Below, one piece after another: positions 25,899 through 34,652 of a DNA stretch of 64,000 bases. The DNA is from Paracoccus aestuariivivens. GTDB taxonomy: Bacteria > Pseudomonadota > Alphaproteobacteria > Rhodobacterales > Rhodobacteraceae. Below the pieces are notes generated by a model. The model saw only the letters and a program-made list of their open reading frames with translations. It was not told the DNA's origin and searched no databases. Position 1 is the stretch's first letter, and each line of letters begins with the position of its first letter. The position numbers and the translations under genes are program-made. The DNA lies in assembly GCF_009711225.1 (NCBI RefSeq), contig NZ_WMIE01000015.1:1-64000 (forward strand), given 5' to 3'.

Positions 25899-26615
25899 TC
25901 AGTCCTCCTGGCCGGTGACGCAGATATAATCGTCGCCATAGCGCAGCACCCAGCGCTCCGAGCGCGCCGCGACGGTGATGATCTCGCCCTTGGTGTGGCT
26001 GTTGACGGAATATTCCCGACCCTTGGCATCGACGCGAAACAGCGAGGGCATCGCTGCGCCGGGCGGGATCTGGAAATAGGTCTTCTGGCCATCATCCGAG
26101 ACACCGACCGGGGCGAAATCCGCGCCAGAGGAACCCTGAGAGACCGCGTAGCGCATCTTGCGTGGCGGCGCGGTGGGCAGAGGACGGACGTTCGGGGCGG
26201 CGCGGTTGCTGCGGCTATTGCCCGGGGTGTTGAATTTCACCGACCAGTTCGGCGTCGCACGGCTTTCCGAGACCTGCAAGAAATAGAAGCGGCGATTGGT
26301 TTCAACGGTGACATTGGTCGAGGCGCCCTCGATCACCGGCTTGATGGTGAAGACATTGGCGCCTTCGAGCTTATCGATCTGGAAGCTTTCGAGATCGCCC
26401 GCCGCGACCGAGCGGATCTCCTCGCCCTGGCCGAGCTCGATCAGGGTGATGTTCCGGATCCGGGTCGAAACATGGTAGACCTGCCCGTCGACGAAATTGG
26501 CATAGGTGACGCGGGCATCGCGCGACCCAGCCTTCGGTCGGACCTCCGCTGCCGCGGTGAAGGGCAGGGCAGTCAGAAACACAAGTGCCGCCGCGCTGAG
26601 TGAAAACCTAGTCAT
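25899..26615 (-). CDS. virB9: VirB9-type outer-membrane core protein
   Basis: 238 residues with a Sec signal peptide (ALVFLTALPFTAAAEV) and two beta-rich domains. Typical VirB9 segments are ITLIELGQGEEIRSVAAGD and TNVTVETNRRFYFLQV in the N-terminal domain, and PSLFRVDAKGREYSVNSH near the C-terminus. It forms the outer-membrane ring with the lipoprotein VirB7 and VirB10. Its start overlaps the virB8 stop (8 bases). Confidence 0.9.
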   Translation of the reverse strand: MTRFSLSAAALVFLTALPFTAAAEVRPKAGSRDARVTYANFVDGQVYHVSTRIRNITLIELGQGEEIRSVAAGDLESFQIDKLEGANVFTIKPVIEGASTNVTVETNRRFYFLQVSESRATPNWSVKFNTPGNSRSNRAAPNVRPLPTAPPRKMRYAVSQGSSGADFAPVGVSDDGQKTYFQIPPGAAMPSLFRVDAKGREYSVNSHTKGEIITVAARSERWVLRYGDDYICVTGQED

Positions 26616-27285
26616 CCTTCTGGGCCTCCAGAGAATCCGAGCTGACGCGATAGCCGGTCACGACAAAGCCGAACGGGTTCTGCCAGACCAGTTCGAGCGC
26701 GCTTTCCTGCGTCGGCTGGAAACGGTAGCTGACCGTGGCGGTGAAGTTTCCCAGCCGGTCAGGCTGGTTCGGCCGGGTCAGAGTTTTGACGAAGCGCACC
26801 TGGGCAGTGGTGTCATTGACCTGGTTGATCGAAAGCACCTCGAGCTTCACCCGTCCCGTATCGCCGTAAAGTGTCGGCGGATAGTTCGGATTCTTGCCAT
26901 CCCAGAGCGCCTGCAGTGAGGCCTGCGCCTCGCCGCTTGATTGTCGCCAGGCGCGGAGCATCCGCGCCTCATTGTCATTCGGATCATAGGTCTCGCGGGC
27001 GAGCACATAGCCATAGAGCAGGCTTTGGCTCACCGCATCGGCATGTTCCATGGTCGCCCGTTCGACCTCGACGGCGCGACTGGCGATGCCGGTGTCGCGA
27101 TCGACGATGGTGAGATAGGCTTGGGTCTGTTTTAGCGGCAGCAGGGCGAGGGTGGTGGCAAGGCCGAGCATGCCGCAAGCCATGCCGCCAGCGGCGACGA
27201 GCCAGGCCAGTTTTTCCCGGCGGGTCGGCTCGATGAAGAGCTGTCTGGCGAGCAGCTTTCTCTCTTCAGACAAGGCGTCTGTCAT
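26608..27285 (-). CDS. virB8: VirB8-type inner-membrane assembly protein
   Basis: 225 residues: short cytoplasmic N-terminus, one membrane helix (about 27-52, LAWLVAAGGMACGMLGLATT), then the NTF2-like periplasmic domain with ETYDPNDNEARM and NDTTAQVRFVKT. VirB8 nucleates assembly of the secretion complex. The ATG at 27285 lies 39 bases after the virB6 stop. Confidence 0.9.
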   Translation of the reverse strand: MTDALSEERKLLARQLFIEPTRREKLAWLVAAGGMACGMLGLATTLALLPLKQTQAYLTIVDRDTGIASRAVEVERATMEHADAVSQSLLYGYVLARETYDPNDNEARMLRAWRQSSGEAQASLQALWDGKNPNYPPTLYGDTGRVKLEVLSINQVNDTTAQVRFVKTLTRPNQPDRLGNFTATVSYRFQPTQESALELVWQNPFGFVVTGYRVSSDSLEAQKDD

Positions 27286-27324
27286 AGATCTCTCCCGAGA
27301 TGGAGGGTGGCTGGACCCGCGCGC

Positions 27325-28356
27325 CTAGTTCCGGCGCATGAGGTCGAGGGCCGCGAGTTTCTGGCGCAGCGCCATGCCGGCCTCGCGGGCCGAGCGCTGA
27401 TGCGGGGTGGATTTGGAATCAGTGAGGCCTGAGGGCAGGCTGGTCAGCCCGGCGAGATATTGCTTTGGATGGGCAAGGCCATGCGCGCCGAAGGCATTGG
27501 CCCCGACCTGGCTTGGACGCTGCAGCGAGGATCCGGCGAGGCGCATGGCTTCGGGGGCGATCGAGGCGAGATTCATCTGGCCGGTAATGTGATTGGCCGC
27601 TTCCGGGATTTTCATCAGGGCGAAGATGCCGACAAAGACCACAACCATGAAGCCGACGAGGCTGCCGAGCGTGTCGATCTCGGCCTGCTCGCGATATTGC
27701 GCCGTGGCCATCGCCACGACCGCGGATATCACTGCCGAGGCCGCAATCGGATACATCAGGTAGGAGACGAAGGAGGAAAGCCAGGCCTCGAAGAGCGGCT
27801 TGGTGCGATTGAAGATGGTAAAGATCATCGCCAGCGGCGCAACGCCGAGCAGAAAAGCTATCATGATCTTCGCGAAACCGACCACCAGGACATAGACCGC
27901 CATCAATATGGCGAGGATGACAAAGAAGAGGGCCCCGAGCACGCCGCGGGTGATCGAGCCCATGCTTTTCATCACCCCGTCGGCTGTTTCGCCCATATTC
28001 GCGGCGAACTCGTCCATGGCCGCGTTGATGCCAGCGTCATTGGCCCCTGCCAGATCAAAGAATCCCAATGCCAGATTGCCACTGGCCGAGGTCAAGGCAT
28101 CGTAGAACGTCCCAAAATTCGCCCAGGAGAAAGCGAACATGTAGACGAGGACGATCCGCGTCGCGATCTGCAAGCTATCCTTGGCACTCATGCGGTAGAT
28201 GCCGAGCGCCATATTCATGCCGATGATCAGCAAGAGCAGGGTCAAGAGCACAGTCCAGAGTGGGCCGACGGCGGTTGCGGTGCTCTCGAAGAATCGCTCG
28301 CCGGTAGACTTCACGCTGGCGTCGAGGGTTTCGATGATGGTGGTGACGAGTCCCAT
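27325..28356 (-). CDS. virB6: VirB6/TrbL-type polytopic membrane protein
   Basis: About 343 residues with five to six membrane helices (for example LWTVLLTLLLLIIGMNMALG, FFVILAILMAVYVLVVGFA, MVVVFVGIFALM), the hallmark of VirB6, which forms part of the inner-membrane pore. The start at 28356 overlaps the previous stop (TGATG); GTG at 28374 is possible but would overlap more. The conserved tryptophan and glycine pattern of VirB6 is present in the first half. Confidence 0.88.
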   Translation of the reverse strand: MGLVTTIIETLDASVKSTGERFFESTATAVGPLWTVLLTLLLLIIGMNMALGIYRMSAKDSLQIATRIVLVYMFAFSWANFGTFYDALTSASGNLALGFFDLAGANDAGINAAMDEFAANMGETADGVMKSMGSITRGVLGALFFVILAILMAVYVLVVGFAKIMIAFLLGVAPLAMIFTIFNRTKPLFEAWLSSFVSYLMYPIAASAVISAVVAMATAQYREQAEIDTLGSLVGFMVVVFVGIFALMKIPEAANHITGQMNLASIAPEAMRLAGSSLQRPSQVGANAFGAHGLAHPKQYLAGLTSLPSGLTDSKSTPHQRSAREAGMALRQKLAALDLMRRN

Positions 28357-28928
28357 CAGAAGGTTCCACCACACATGGCCTCGACCTGATCGCGCAACTG
28401 TCTCGCGTTTGCGGCAAAGTCATTGCCAATGGCGATCCGGTTCCAGTCCTTGCCCTTGGTCGCCTCGATGTTTTGGATGGCCTCTTCCACGAGCCCAACC
28501 GGCGCGGCCTTTCCTGAGCAGGTGCAATCTCGCGTGTCGAGGACATGCTGCTGACGGACATAGGCATAGATCATGCGTCGGGCGGCCGCTTCGACAGTTG
28601 ACGCCTGAAACGCCTCCGTCTCAAAGCCTTCCGCCTTTTCACAACTGCTATATGGTACGTTCTCGGTCAGTGCCATTGGAGCATCCTGTGTCCCCGATTG
28701 CGGTGACAGGCGCAGAAAATCCTGATCGCCTGCCTCCGCCTGATCGCTGGATCCGAAATCCTGCGTCGCCTCATCCACCAAGTGATCCAGCGCGGCGAAG
28801 GGGTTTTCGGCGGTCGGCTCCTTTTGCTGCGCCGGATCTTGTCCCTGCGCCCGCCACACAGGAAGGGCGATGACGGCAGTCAGGGTCAAAGCGAGGACTG
28901 CGCCCCCGATCACGATGCGACGGGTCAT
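28356..28928 (-). CDS. Hypothetical membrane-anchored protein between virB5 and virB6
   Basis: 190 residues. An N-terminal hydrophobic segment (IVIGGAVLALTLTAVIALPV) acts as a signal peptide or anchor, followed by a periplasmic acidic region and a Cys-containing domain (SSCEKAEGFETEAFQ, DTRDCTCSG, then a C-terminal MCGGTF). Four to five cysteines suggest disulfides. GGAGG is seven bases before ATG 28928, which is preferred to the ATG six bases upstream. Its place in the operon suggests a pilus or entry-exclusion role, but no family was recognised. Confidence 0.7.
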   Translation of the reverse strand: MTRRIVIGGAVLALTLTAVIALPVWRAQGQDPAQQKEPTAENPFAALDHLVDEATQDFGSSDQAEAGDQDFLRLSPQSGTQDAPMALTENVPYSSCEKAEGFETEAFQASTVEAAARRMIYAYVRQQHVLDTRDCTCSGKAAPVGLVEEAIQNIEATKGKDWNRIAIGNDFAANARQLRDQVEAMCGGTF

Positions 28929-28930
28929 GC

Positions 28931-29722
28931 TCATTCCTCCAGTTTGATGCTCAGGTATTTTTCTTCATCGGCGGCGGTGGCGGCATCCATGATGCCGGCC
29001 TCACCCATGCCCACGGTCTGTACCGCCTGCATGGCCCAGGCATTGGCCAGCGCGATGCCGAGCTCGGCAGCAACGCGGGTATTGAGATCGATGGCCTGTT
29101 TGAGATTTTCCGTGCCCTCGATCTTGCCAACCAGCCCGTCGATCCGGGTCAGGCTGTCGCGTGCGCCTTGCGACGAGGACTCCGCCGCCACCGACATGAA
29201 GGCATTCACATTGGCCGCAGTGCCGATCCGTGCCGCCGGCGCATCCTCGCTCTTGGCCAGTTGATCGACTCGCGCGCGTTCGAGCCCTGCCGAGGCGAAG
29301 GCCTTGTCGACATGGGAAGAAGTGCCGCCACTCAGCGTGCCGCCCTCCGCGAGGACAGAGGCCCAATCGCCGGATTTCGCGGCATCGAGCGAGGCGGTCA
29401 GGTCGCTGAAGCCAGGCATGATCTCCTTGAGGAAGTTCTCCTTGTCAAAGCCGAGATCGGCCAGCGTGAGACCGTCTTTCAGCGCCGCGATCTGGCTGTG
29501 CAGGAGCTGGATCTGTTCGATCAGCTTCAAAGTCTGGGCATCGAGCTTCACATTCTGCGCGACCTGTTCCTTCAACTGCAGCTTGGCCTCGGAGATCATC
29601 TCCTGCAGCCGGGCAATGCTGGTGACATCGATCGTCGGCACGCCTTGGGCGGTGATCGCGACCGGGATGAGGACGAGTGCTGACGCGGCCATTACGCGCT
29701 GCATTACTTTGCCAAAACTCAT
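28931..29722 (-). CDS. virB5: VirB5/TrbJ-like minor pilus protein
   Basis: 263 residues with a signal peptide (VMAASALVLIPVAITAQG) and long helices (residues 30-80 and 180-255), as expected for VirB5/TrbJ, the pilus-tip or assembly protein. The mature protein begins GVPTIDVTSIARLQEMISEA. The C-terminal segment LKQAIDLNTRVAAELGIALA ends in DEEKYLSIKLEE. The same opening and closing motifs recur in the upstream gene, pointing to a duplication. ATG 29722 overlaps the upstream stop (ATGA). Confidence 0.78.
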   Translation of the reverse strand: MSFGKVMQRVMAASALVLIPVAITAQGVPTIDVTSIARLQEMISEAKLQLKEQVAQNVKLDAQTLKLIEQIQLLHSQIAALKDGLTLADLGFDKENFLKEIMPGFSDLTASLDAAKSGDWASVLAEGGTLSGGTSSHVDKAFASAGLERARVDQLAKSEDAPAARIGTAANVNAFMSVAAESSSQGARDSLTRIDGLVGKIEGTENLKQAIDLNTRVAAELGIALANAWAMQAVQTVGMGEAGIMDAATAADEEKYLSIKLEE

Positions 29723-30843
29723 CGTTCCAACCTCACTTGCAGATAGGTCTCGTCCTCGGCGTAAGCCTGCAGCAGCAGGGCATAGCGCGCCGCCTCCACC
29801 TTGCGCTGGGTCGCCTGCAGCCGGGTCAGGATCGCGGCCATGCGGGTCGCTTCGGCGCGGGCATAGGTGTTGAGATCTATTGCCTCCTTCACCGAAGCGG
29901 TGGCACCGATCCGGGTGGTGATGGCCCGGAGCCGGGTCGCTGCGGCCTGCATACTGGTCATTGAATGGCTCGCGTAATGCAGCCCGGCATCGGCGACATT
30001 CGAGCTCTCGGCGACGACCATGTCCTTGGGATCGAGCGTGCCGAGATCATCGGCGCCACTGATCCGACCAGCATAGAGCTGATAATGCGCCCGGATGCGG
30101 CGGACGTAGTTCTGCGTTTCGGCATAAGGCGGGATGCCGCTATATTTCTGGACGGCACCGGGACCGGCATTATAGGCGGCGAGCGCCAGTTCCATTGAGC
30201 CGAACTTGCTCAATTGCTGCAGCAGATAGCGCGCGCCGCCATCGAGTTGCAGACGCGGATCGTCGTAATAGGCCGGATAGATGCCAAGGCCCTGCGCTGT
30301 GCCCGGGATGATCTGGGTGAGGCCGAAAGCCGCTTTCGGGCTTTTCGCGCCAATGCTGAAATTCGATTCCTGCTTCACCAAACCCTGAAACCAGCAGCGA
30401 AACTCCACCGCATTGATCCCGGCCTTGGCCAGCGCCGGATGGTTTCCATAGCGCATCGCGGTCTCGGCAATCATGCCCTCGATGGTGGCGGGCGCGTCGC
30501 CAAAGAGCCTATTGGCAAAGGGATTGTCATCCTCGATGGCATAGACCGCGTCGGCACCAAAGCTCAAGCCGCCCATGTCACCGCCCCCTTCCAGATCCGG
30601 AATGAAGGCGCTTGTGCCGGTCAGGAGGCGCAGGGTTTCATCCAGCGCTGCAAGCTGGGCATCCTGCTCCTTGAGGATCGCGGTGCGACGGGTGTTTTCC
30701 TGGGCCTCGGCGGCGCGCTGCGCCAGATCCTGCTGTTTTTGCATGAGCCATTCTGCGATCTGCTTGAGATCCACCGCCGGCACACCGGCGGCATGGGCAA
30801 TGGGCGTGAAAGGCAGGGCGGTGAGGGAGAGGGCGAAGACCAT
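29719..30843 (-). CDS. VirB5-like scaffold carrying a lytic transglycosylase (SLT) domain; VirB1 equivalent
   Basis: 374 residues. After a signal peptide (ALSLTALPFTPIAHAAG), VPAVDLKQIAEWLMQKQQDL and a helix follow. Then an SLT peptidoglycan-cleaving domain has the catalytic glutamate in LVKQESNFSIGAKSP, plus FGLTQIIPGTAQGLGI and [19 protein letters not shown]. The end (VKEAIDLNTYARAEATRMAA, then DETYLQVRLE) resembles the VirB5 protein encoded next. The product thus looks like an SLT domain set inside a VirB5/TrbJ-like frame, cutting the cell wall for the pilus. ATG 30843 has GGAGG nine bases before it; longer frames upstream overlap the lipoprotein gene. Confidence 0.85.
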   Translation of the reverse strand: MVFALSLTALPFTPIAHAAGVPAVDLKQIAEWLMQKQQDLAQRAAEAQENTRRTAILKEQDAQLAALDETLRLLTGTSAFIPDLEGGGDMGGLSFGADAVYAIEDDNPFANRLFGDAPATIEGMIAETAMRYGNHPALAKAGINAVEFRCWFQGLVKQESNFSIGAKSPKAAFGLTQIIPGTAQGLGIYPAYYDDPRLQLDGGARYLLQQLSKFGSMELALAAYNAGPGAVQKYSGIPPYAETQNYVRRIRAHYQLYAGRISGADDLGTLDPKDMVVAESSNVADAGLHYASHSMTSMQAAATRLRAITTRIGATASVKEAIDLNTYARAEATRMAAILTRLQATQRKVEAARYALLLQAYAEDETYLQVRLER

Positions 30844-30847
30844 GGAT

Positions 30848-31000
30848 CTAAACCTCCGGCACATCGCGGAACTCGCAATCATCACTGGCTTGTTCGAGCA
30901 GCGACATGCCGGACCAGCAATTACTCTTGCGGATCGGTGTCTCGGCGGCGCAGCCGGCAAGGCCGAACAGAATTGCCCCAAGCAGAAATGCTCTAACCAT
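30848..31000 (-). CDS. virB7: VirB7-like small lipoprotein
   Basis: 50 residues starting MVRAFLLGAILFGLAGCAAE, a lipoprotein signal peptide with lipobox LAGC. The mature part has two more cysteines (SNCWSG, DDCEF), which could form disulfides with VirB9 as known for VirB7. GGAGG lies seven bases before ATG 31000. The start overlaps the virB4 stop by eight bases, so it is coupled. Family assignment rests on size, lipobox and context. Confidence 0.7.
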   Translation of the reverse strand: MVRAFLLGAILFGLAGCAAETPIRKSNCWSGMSLLEQASDDCEFRDVPEV

Positions 31001-33347
31001 GATCCATCCTCCAGAAAAACGGCCGGGTCTCGAACCCCTCGCCAAAGGCGCGCAAGGCCGATTTGCCGCCGCTCAAGGCGGTCAAGAGCGGGCCCAGCGG
31101 CGAAAGATCGACATCCAAAAGCGTCGAACCGGTCGGGCCATGCCACAGCGCGCGGCGTGGTCCATATTGGCCCTCAAGCACGAAGCCGAGTTGGTTCTCG
31201 GTCAGGTTGAGCCCGGCATATTGGCTCTCGAGCGCCTGACCGTTCGGGAAGATCAGCCGATGCGGCAGGCCCTCGAGAATGGTCTTGGCCTTACTCGCCT
31301 CGATCTGGCTCGGAAACTGCGTCATCAGCACCATGGTCACCGCAAGCTTGCGCATGGTGACGGCCCATTTCGGCATGCGGGCCGCAAAGAAGGCGTCATC
31401 GAGCGCGGCATGGGCCTCGTCGATGATCAGGAGTGTCGGTACACGGTCTTCGAACATCAGCTCGAGACGGCGGAAAATATAGCTCAGGATCGCGGTGCGC
31501 TCGGTGGCATGCTCGAGGATCTCGGACATATCGAGCCCGACAACATTGCTGCGGCGGAAATCGACGACCGGCTGATCTGCTGCCCCGAAGACCCAGTTGT
31601 AGCGCCCCTCTGGTCCCCATTCCGCCACCCGCATGGCGAGCTCACGCCCGTCCTGGACATCGCCGACCAGACTCTCGAAATGAGCAAAGCTGCGCAAAGC
31701 CTCGGGCGCGGCAGAAATCCGGCGAATGGCGGATTTGAGCGCCGCCGATTGGATCGGCGACAGCGTGCCGCGACGCTCGATCAAAGCCGAAAGCCAATCC
31801 ATCAGCCAGGCCTCGCCACGGGATCCGGTCTCGGTCAGCAGCGGATTAAGCCCGGTCGGCTGTCCGGCGCGGATCCGAGCGTAGGTTCCGCCTAAAGCTG
31901 CGACCAGGCTTTTGAGCCCCTCATCCTTGTCGAAGATGATGATCCGCGGTCGCACCCGCAGCGCTTGGGCGGCAAGGAAGGCGACCGTGGTGGTCTTGCC
32001 GGAATCTGAGGGCCCGAGCACCAGAGTATGGCCCAGCGGTGGCTCGGATTCCGGTCGGCCCGGCCCCTGGAAGCTGAACCGATGCGGCGCGCCGGAGGCA
32101 CTCTGGAACACGGTGATCGGCGTGCGCCAATGCAGCGCCTCGGCGGGGCTACCGGCATCGCTCATATGCAGCGAGGCCATATCGGCAAAGGTCGTGGTGG
32201 CGACCGCCATGCCCCAGCATTGGTAATCCATATTGCCGGGATGGCTGGCAAAGAAACTGGCCTCGAGACTATGGGTGCAGCGGGTGAGCTTCACCCGGGC
32301 GCGTTCGGCCATGCCCTTGATCTTCGAGATGCGCTGATCGAGCTCTTCGCGGCTCTCTGCGAAGACGGTGATGGTGAGCTGATGCAGCCCCACGCTCTTG
32401 CCACCGCTTTCGACCTCATCGGCGGTCTCGATCAATTGCTGCTGGATCGTGGTCGCGAGATCATCGGCGGCCCGCATCTGCTCGACGCGGAGCCGTACCC
32501 GACCGGCGATTTTTTCCGCCGCGATCGGGGTGAAGCTGTGGCAGATCACGGTACCCAAGGACGCGTCGAGCGCATCGAGCATGCCGGGCCAGGTCTCCTG
32601 ACTATAGCGTTTCACCGCGAGGACCGCGGCATGACGCGGCGGGCCAATGCCTTCGTCGAACAGGATCTCGTCCGGGTAGAAGGTTGCGGCCGAGGGCACG
32701 GCATCCTCGGCAATCAGGCTCATCTCACCGCGCCAGGCTGGGGCGAGAAGCCCGGTGCTGATCGCGGTGTAAAAACCGATCAGGCTGCCATCGCTGATCT
32801 TCAGCCGCCGGGTGGTGACATGCGGCAGGCCACTTTCCAGCACCTCGACCAATTCGCGCAGATCATGCAGCCGTGCCTCGGTATCGGATTCGAGAAGCTT
32901 CGCTGCCGCCTTTCCGAAGAGCGGCACCCGCAGCGGCGCGGGCAGCGAGGAGACCACGGTCAGGACGACGACAAAATCATGCAGGTCCTGCGCTTCGAGA
33001 TGTTTGCGCCAGGCGCGGTCGAGATCGCTTGCGAAACTCTCGCCATGAATAGGGGTGAGCCCGAGATCGGCGCGGCGATGCAAGCGGTGGATATAGAAGC
33101 TGAAACGTTCATCGAGCCCGTCGATCATTCCGGCCAGAGCGCGGCGCAGATCGTGAATGTCCTGCGTTGCGGCGGTCATGCCATCGAGTCCGCCAATTTC
33201 GAGCGAGATCATCAACCCGTTCTGACGCGTGCGGACAACCTCGTCATCGAGTTCGATGAGATAGGGCAGGTGGGTGAAGAAGCCGGGATCCTTCGGCAGG
33301 AGGGCCTGCGCCGCTGGATTGCGGCCAATCGAGGCAAAGCTAGACAT
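30993..33347 (-). CDS. virB4: VirB4/TrbE-type secretion ATPase
   Basis: 784 residues. The C-terminal motor has Walker A GPSDSGKT (445-452) and Walker B TLLIIDEAHAALDD; the N-terminal half is the conserved VirB4/CagE region (LEIGGLDGMTAATQDI, HYRADLGL-like segment, GKSVGLHQLTITVF). VirB4 energises pilus assembly and is the most conserved secretion subunit. The start at 33347 overlaps the virB3 stop by eight bases. Length is normal. Confidence 0.94.
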   Translation of the reverse strand: MSSFASIGRNPAAQALLPKDPGFFTHLPYLIELDDEVVRTRQNGLMISLEIGGLDGMTAATQDIHDLRRALAGMIDGLDERFSFYIHRLHRRADLGLTPIHGESFASDLDRAWRKHLEAQDLHDFVVVLTVVSSLPAPLRVPLFGKAAAKLLESDTEARLHDLRELVEVLESGLPHVTTRRLKISDGSLIGFYTAISTGLLAPAWRGEMSLIAEDAVPSAATFYPDEILFDEGIGPPRHAAVLAVKRYSQETWPGMLDALDASLGTVICHSFTPIAAEKIAGRVRLRVEQMRAADDLATTIQQQLIETADEVESGGKSVGLHQLTITVFAESREELDQRISKIKGMAERARVKLTRCTHSLEASFFASHPGNMDYQCWGMAVATTTFADMASLHMSDAGSPAEALHWRTPITVFQSASGAPHRFSFQGPGRPESEPPLGHTLVLGPSDSGKTTTVAFLAAQALRVRPRIIIFDKDEGLKSLVAALGGTYARIRAGQPTGLNPLLTETGSRGEAWLMDWLSALIERRGTLSPIQSAALKSAIRRISAAPEALRSFAHFESLVGDVQDGRELAMRVAEWGPEGRYNWVFGAADQPVVDFRRSNVVGLDMSEILEHATERTAILSYIFRRLELMFEDRVPTLLIIDEAHAALDDAFFAARMPKWAVTMRKLAVTMVLMTQFPSQIEASKAKTILEGLPHRLIFPNGQALESQYAGLNLTENQLGFVLEGQYGPRRALWHGPTGSTLLDVDLSPLGPLLTALSGGKSALRAFGEGFETRPFFWRMDHG

Positions 33348-33627
33348 AGCGCCGGCCTTTCCTGCGGCTGCGGTTCAGCGCGGGCGGGGTCTTTTGCAGG
33401 ATGACGCGCAATACCTGGGTGCCATTCGGATTGGCGGCAGCGGCGATGCGGGCCAATCCGTACCAGACCGGCCCGAGGGCGAGGAAGGTCAGCGACAAGA
33501 TCAGGTGCTGCGATGTCCACATGAAGGGCAGCACGGTGACTGACGCCACCGCAAGCATATAGGGCATCGGCAGGCCCCAGAGCTTCGCCTGCCGCGTCAG
33601 CCCGAGAATGACCGGGGTGCGTTCCAT
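33340..33627 (-). CDS. virB3: VirB3-type membrane protein
   Basis: 95 residues with VirB3's short conserved opening (TPVILGLTRQAKLWGLPMPY) and two close membrane helices (about 20-60). VirB3 lies between pilin and VirB4 and helps assemble the pilus. ATG at 33627 is three bases after the virB2 stop. Confidence 0.88.
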   Translation of the reverse strand: MERTPVILGLTRQAKLWGLPMPYMLAVASVTVLPFMWTSQHLILSLTFLALGPVWYGLARIAAAANPNGTQVLRVILQKTPPALNRSRRKGRRYV

Positions 33628-33630
33628 GGC

Positions 33631-33954
33631 TCAGAGAAAACTGTTGAGATTGGTGACCAGCGTCGAGGCCGGCATGGCGATGACGGCGCCGATGACGACG
33701 TAGAGCAGCCAGGCCCAAGGCGCGCGATTGAGCGCCGCCATGATCCCGACGATGACGAAGGCGGTTGAGAAGAACCAGGTCACCGGATTGCCCATGATCC
33801 AGGTCGTCCAACTGTTGCCCAAGGTATTGGCCTTGGAGAAATCGATGCCCTGATTGGCCTGGGCCATCACTTGCGAAGCAAGGCCGATAAGCGGCAGCGA
33901 CAGGGCAAGCGGGATCGCCCGGCGAAAGCGCCGGAAAGCTAGCTTCGGGAACAT
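33631..33954 (-). CDS. virB2: VirB2/TrbC-type pilin precursor
   Basis: 107 residues: a long signal peptide (IPLALSLPLIGLASQVMAQA) followed by two hydrophobic helices separated by a short polar loop (NRAPWAW), the standard VirB2 pilin topology. The mature protein would start near QANQGIDFS. Cleavage and any cyclisation cannot be judged. Confidence 0.85.
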   Translation of the reverse strand: MFPKLAFRRFRRAIPLALSLPLIGLASQVMAQANQGIDFSKANTLGNSWTTWIMGNPVTWFFSTAFVIVGIMAALNRAPWAWLLYVVIGAVIAMPASTLVTNLNSFL

Positions 33955-33967
33955 GGGGTGGATCCTT

Positions 33968-34621
33968 CTACTGGGTCTTGATGAGGAGGTCTTGTTCGGA
34001 AAGCACCCGGATCACGTAATCGCGGGTCTCGGGATAAGGCGGCACGCCGCCGTATTTTTGCACCGCCTTGGGACCGGCATTATAGGCGGCCAGCGCCAGC
34101 ATCGGGCTGCGGAAAGCCTGGAGTTGCGCGAGCAAATAACGCGCCCCGCCATCGAGGTTCTGCATCGGATCTGCGGCATCGACCCCGAGCTGTGATGCGG
34201 TGCCGGGCATCAGTTGCGTCAGGCCGAGTGCGCCTTTCGGGCTGCGGACCTTGGGGTTGAAGCGGGATTCCTGCCAGATCATCGCCCGAAACAGCGCATG
34301 CCATTCCTGCGGCGACAACTCGGCCGCGCGCAGGGCAGGGTGATGCTGGTAACGCGCGGCGACCCGATCAATCCCGGGCATGATGGCAGCGGAGGCGCGG
34401 GAATGCGGGGAAGACGTGGTTTCGCGCAAGGCGGCCCGGATCAGATCCTCTTCGGCATTGGCTGCAACATCTGCACGCGTCACCGCTTTCGGCAGAAGGC
34501 GTTTTCCGGAAGCGTCATAGCGCAAGACCGAGGAGGTCGTGGCGCTCTCGGCAGCCAATGCCCCCGCGCCGAAGCGGATGACATCGGCCTGTGCCGGCAG
34601 GGCACCGCCCAGCAGCATCAA
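33968..34621 (-). CDS. virB1: Lytic transglycosylase (SLT), second copy in the operon
   Basis: About 217 residues with an SLT domain: catalytic glutamate in [16 protein letters not shown], then [20 protein letters not shown] and [19 protein letters not shown]. The same peptidoglycan-cleaving fold as in the VirB5-like gene downstream, so the operon has two. The start is unclear: the only nearby codons are TTG 34621 and ATG 34618, giving a short signal peptide ([11 protein letters not shown]) with no good ribosome-binding site. The open frame continues upstream through the previous gene but reads as noise there. Confidence 0.8.
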   Translation of the reverse strand: MMLLGGALPAQADVIRFGAGALAAESATTSSVLRYDASGKRLLPKAVTRADVAANAEEDLIRAALRETTSSPHSRASAAIMPGIDRVAARYQHHPALRAAELSPQEWHALFRAMIWQESRFNPKVRSPKGALGLTQLMPGTASQLGVDAADPMQNLDGGARYLLAQLQAFRSPMLALAAYNAGPKAVQKYGGVPPYPETRDYVIRVLSEQDLLIKTQ

Positions 34622-34652
34622 AGGCAGCAGGGCGGCGAAGCCGGGAGAGCGC

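Noticed and set aside
24948-26603. 551-residue plus-strand frame across virB10 and virB9
   Set aside because: Antisense shadow; the minus-strand genes carry clear VirB10/VirB9 motifs and coupled starts.
32028-33404. 458-residue plus-strand frame over virB4
   Set aside because: Antisense shadow of the VirB4 ATPase; no family motifs.
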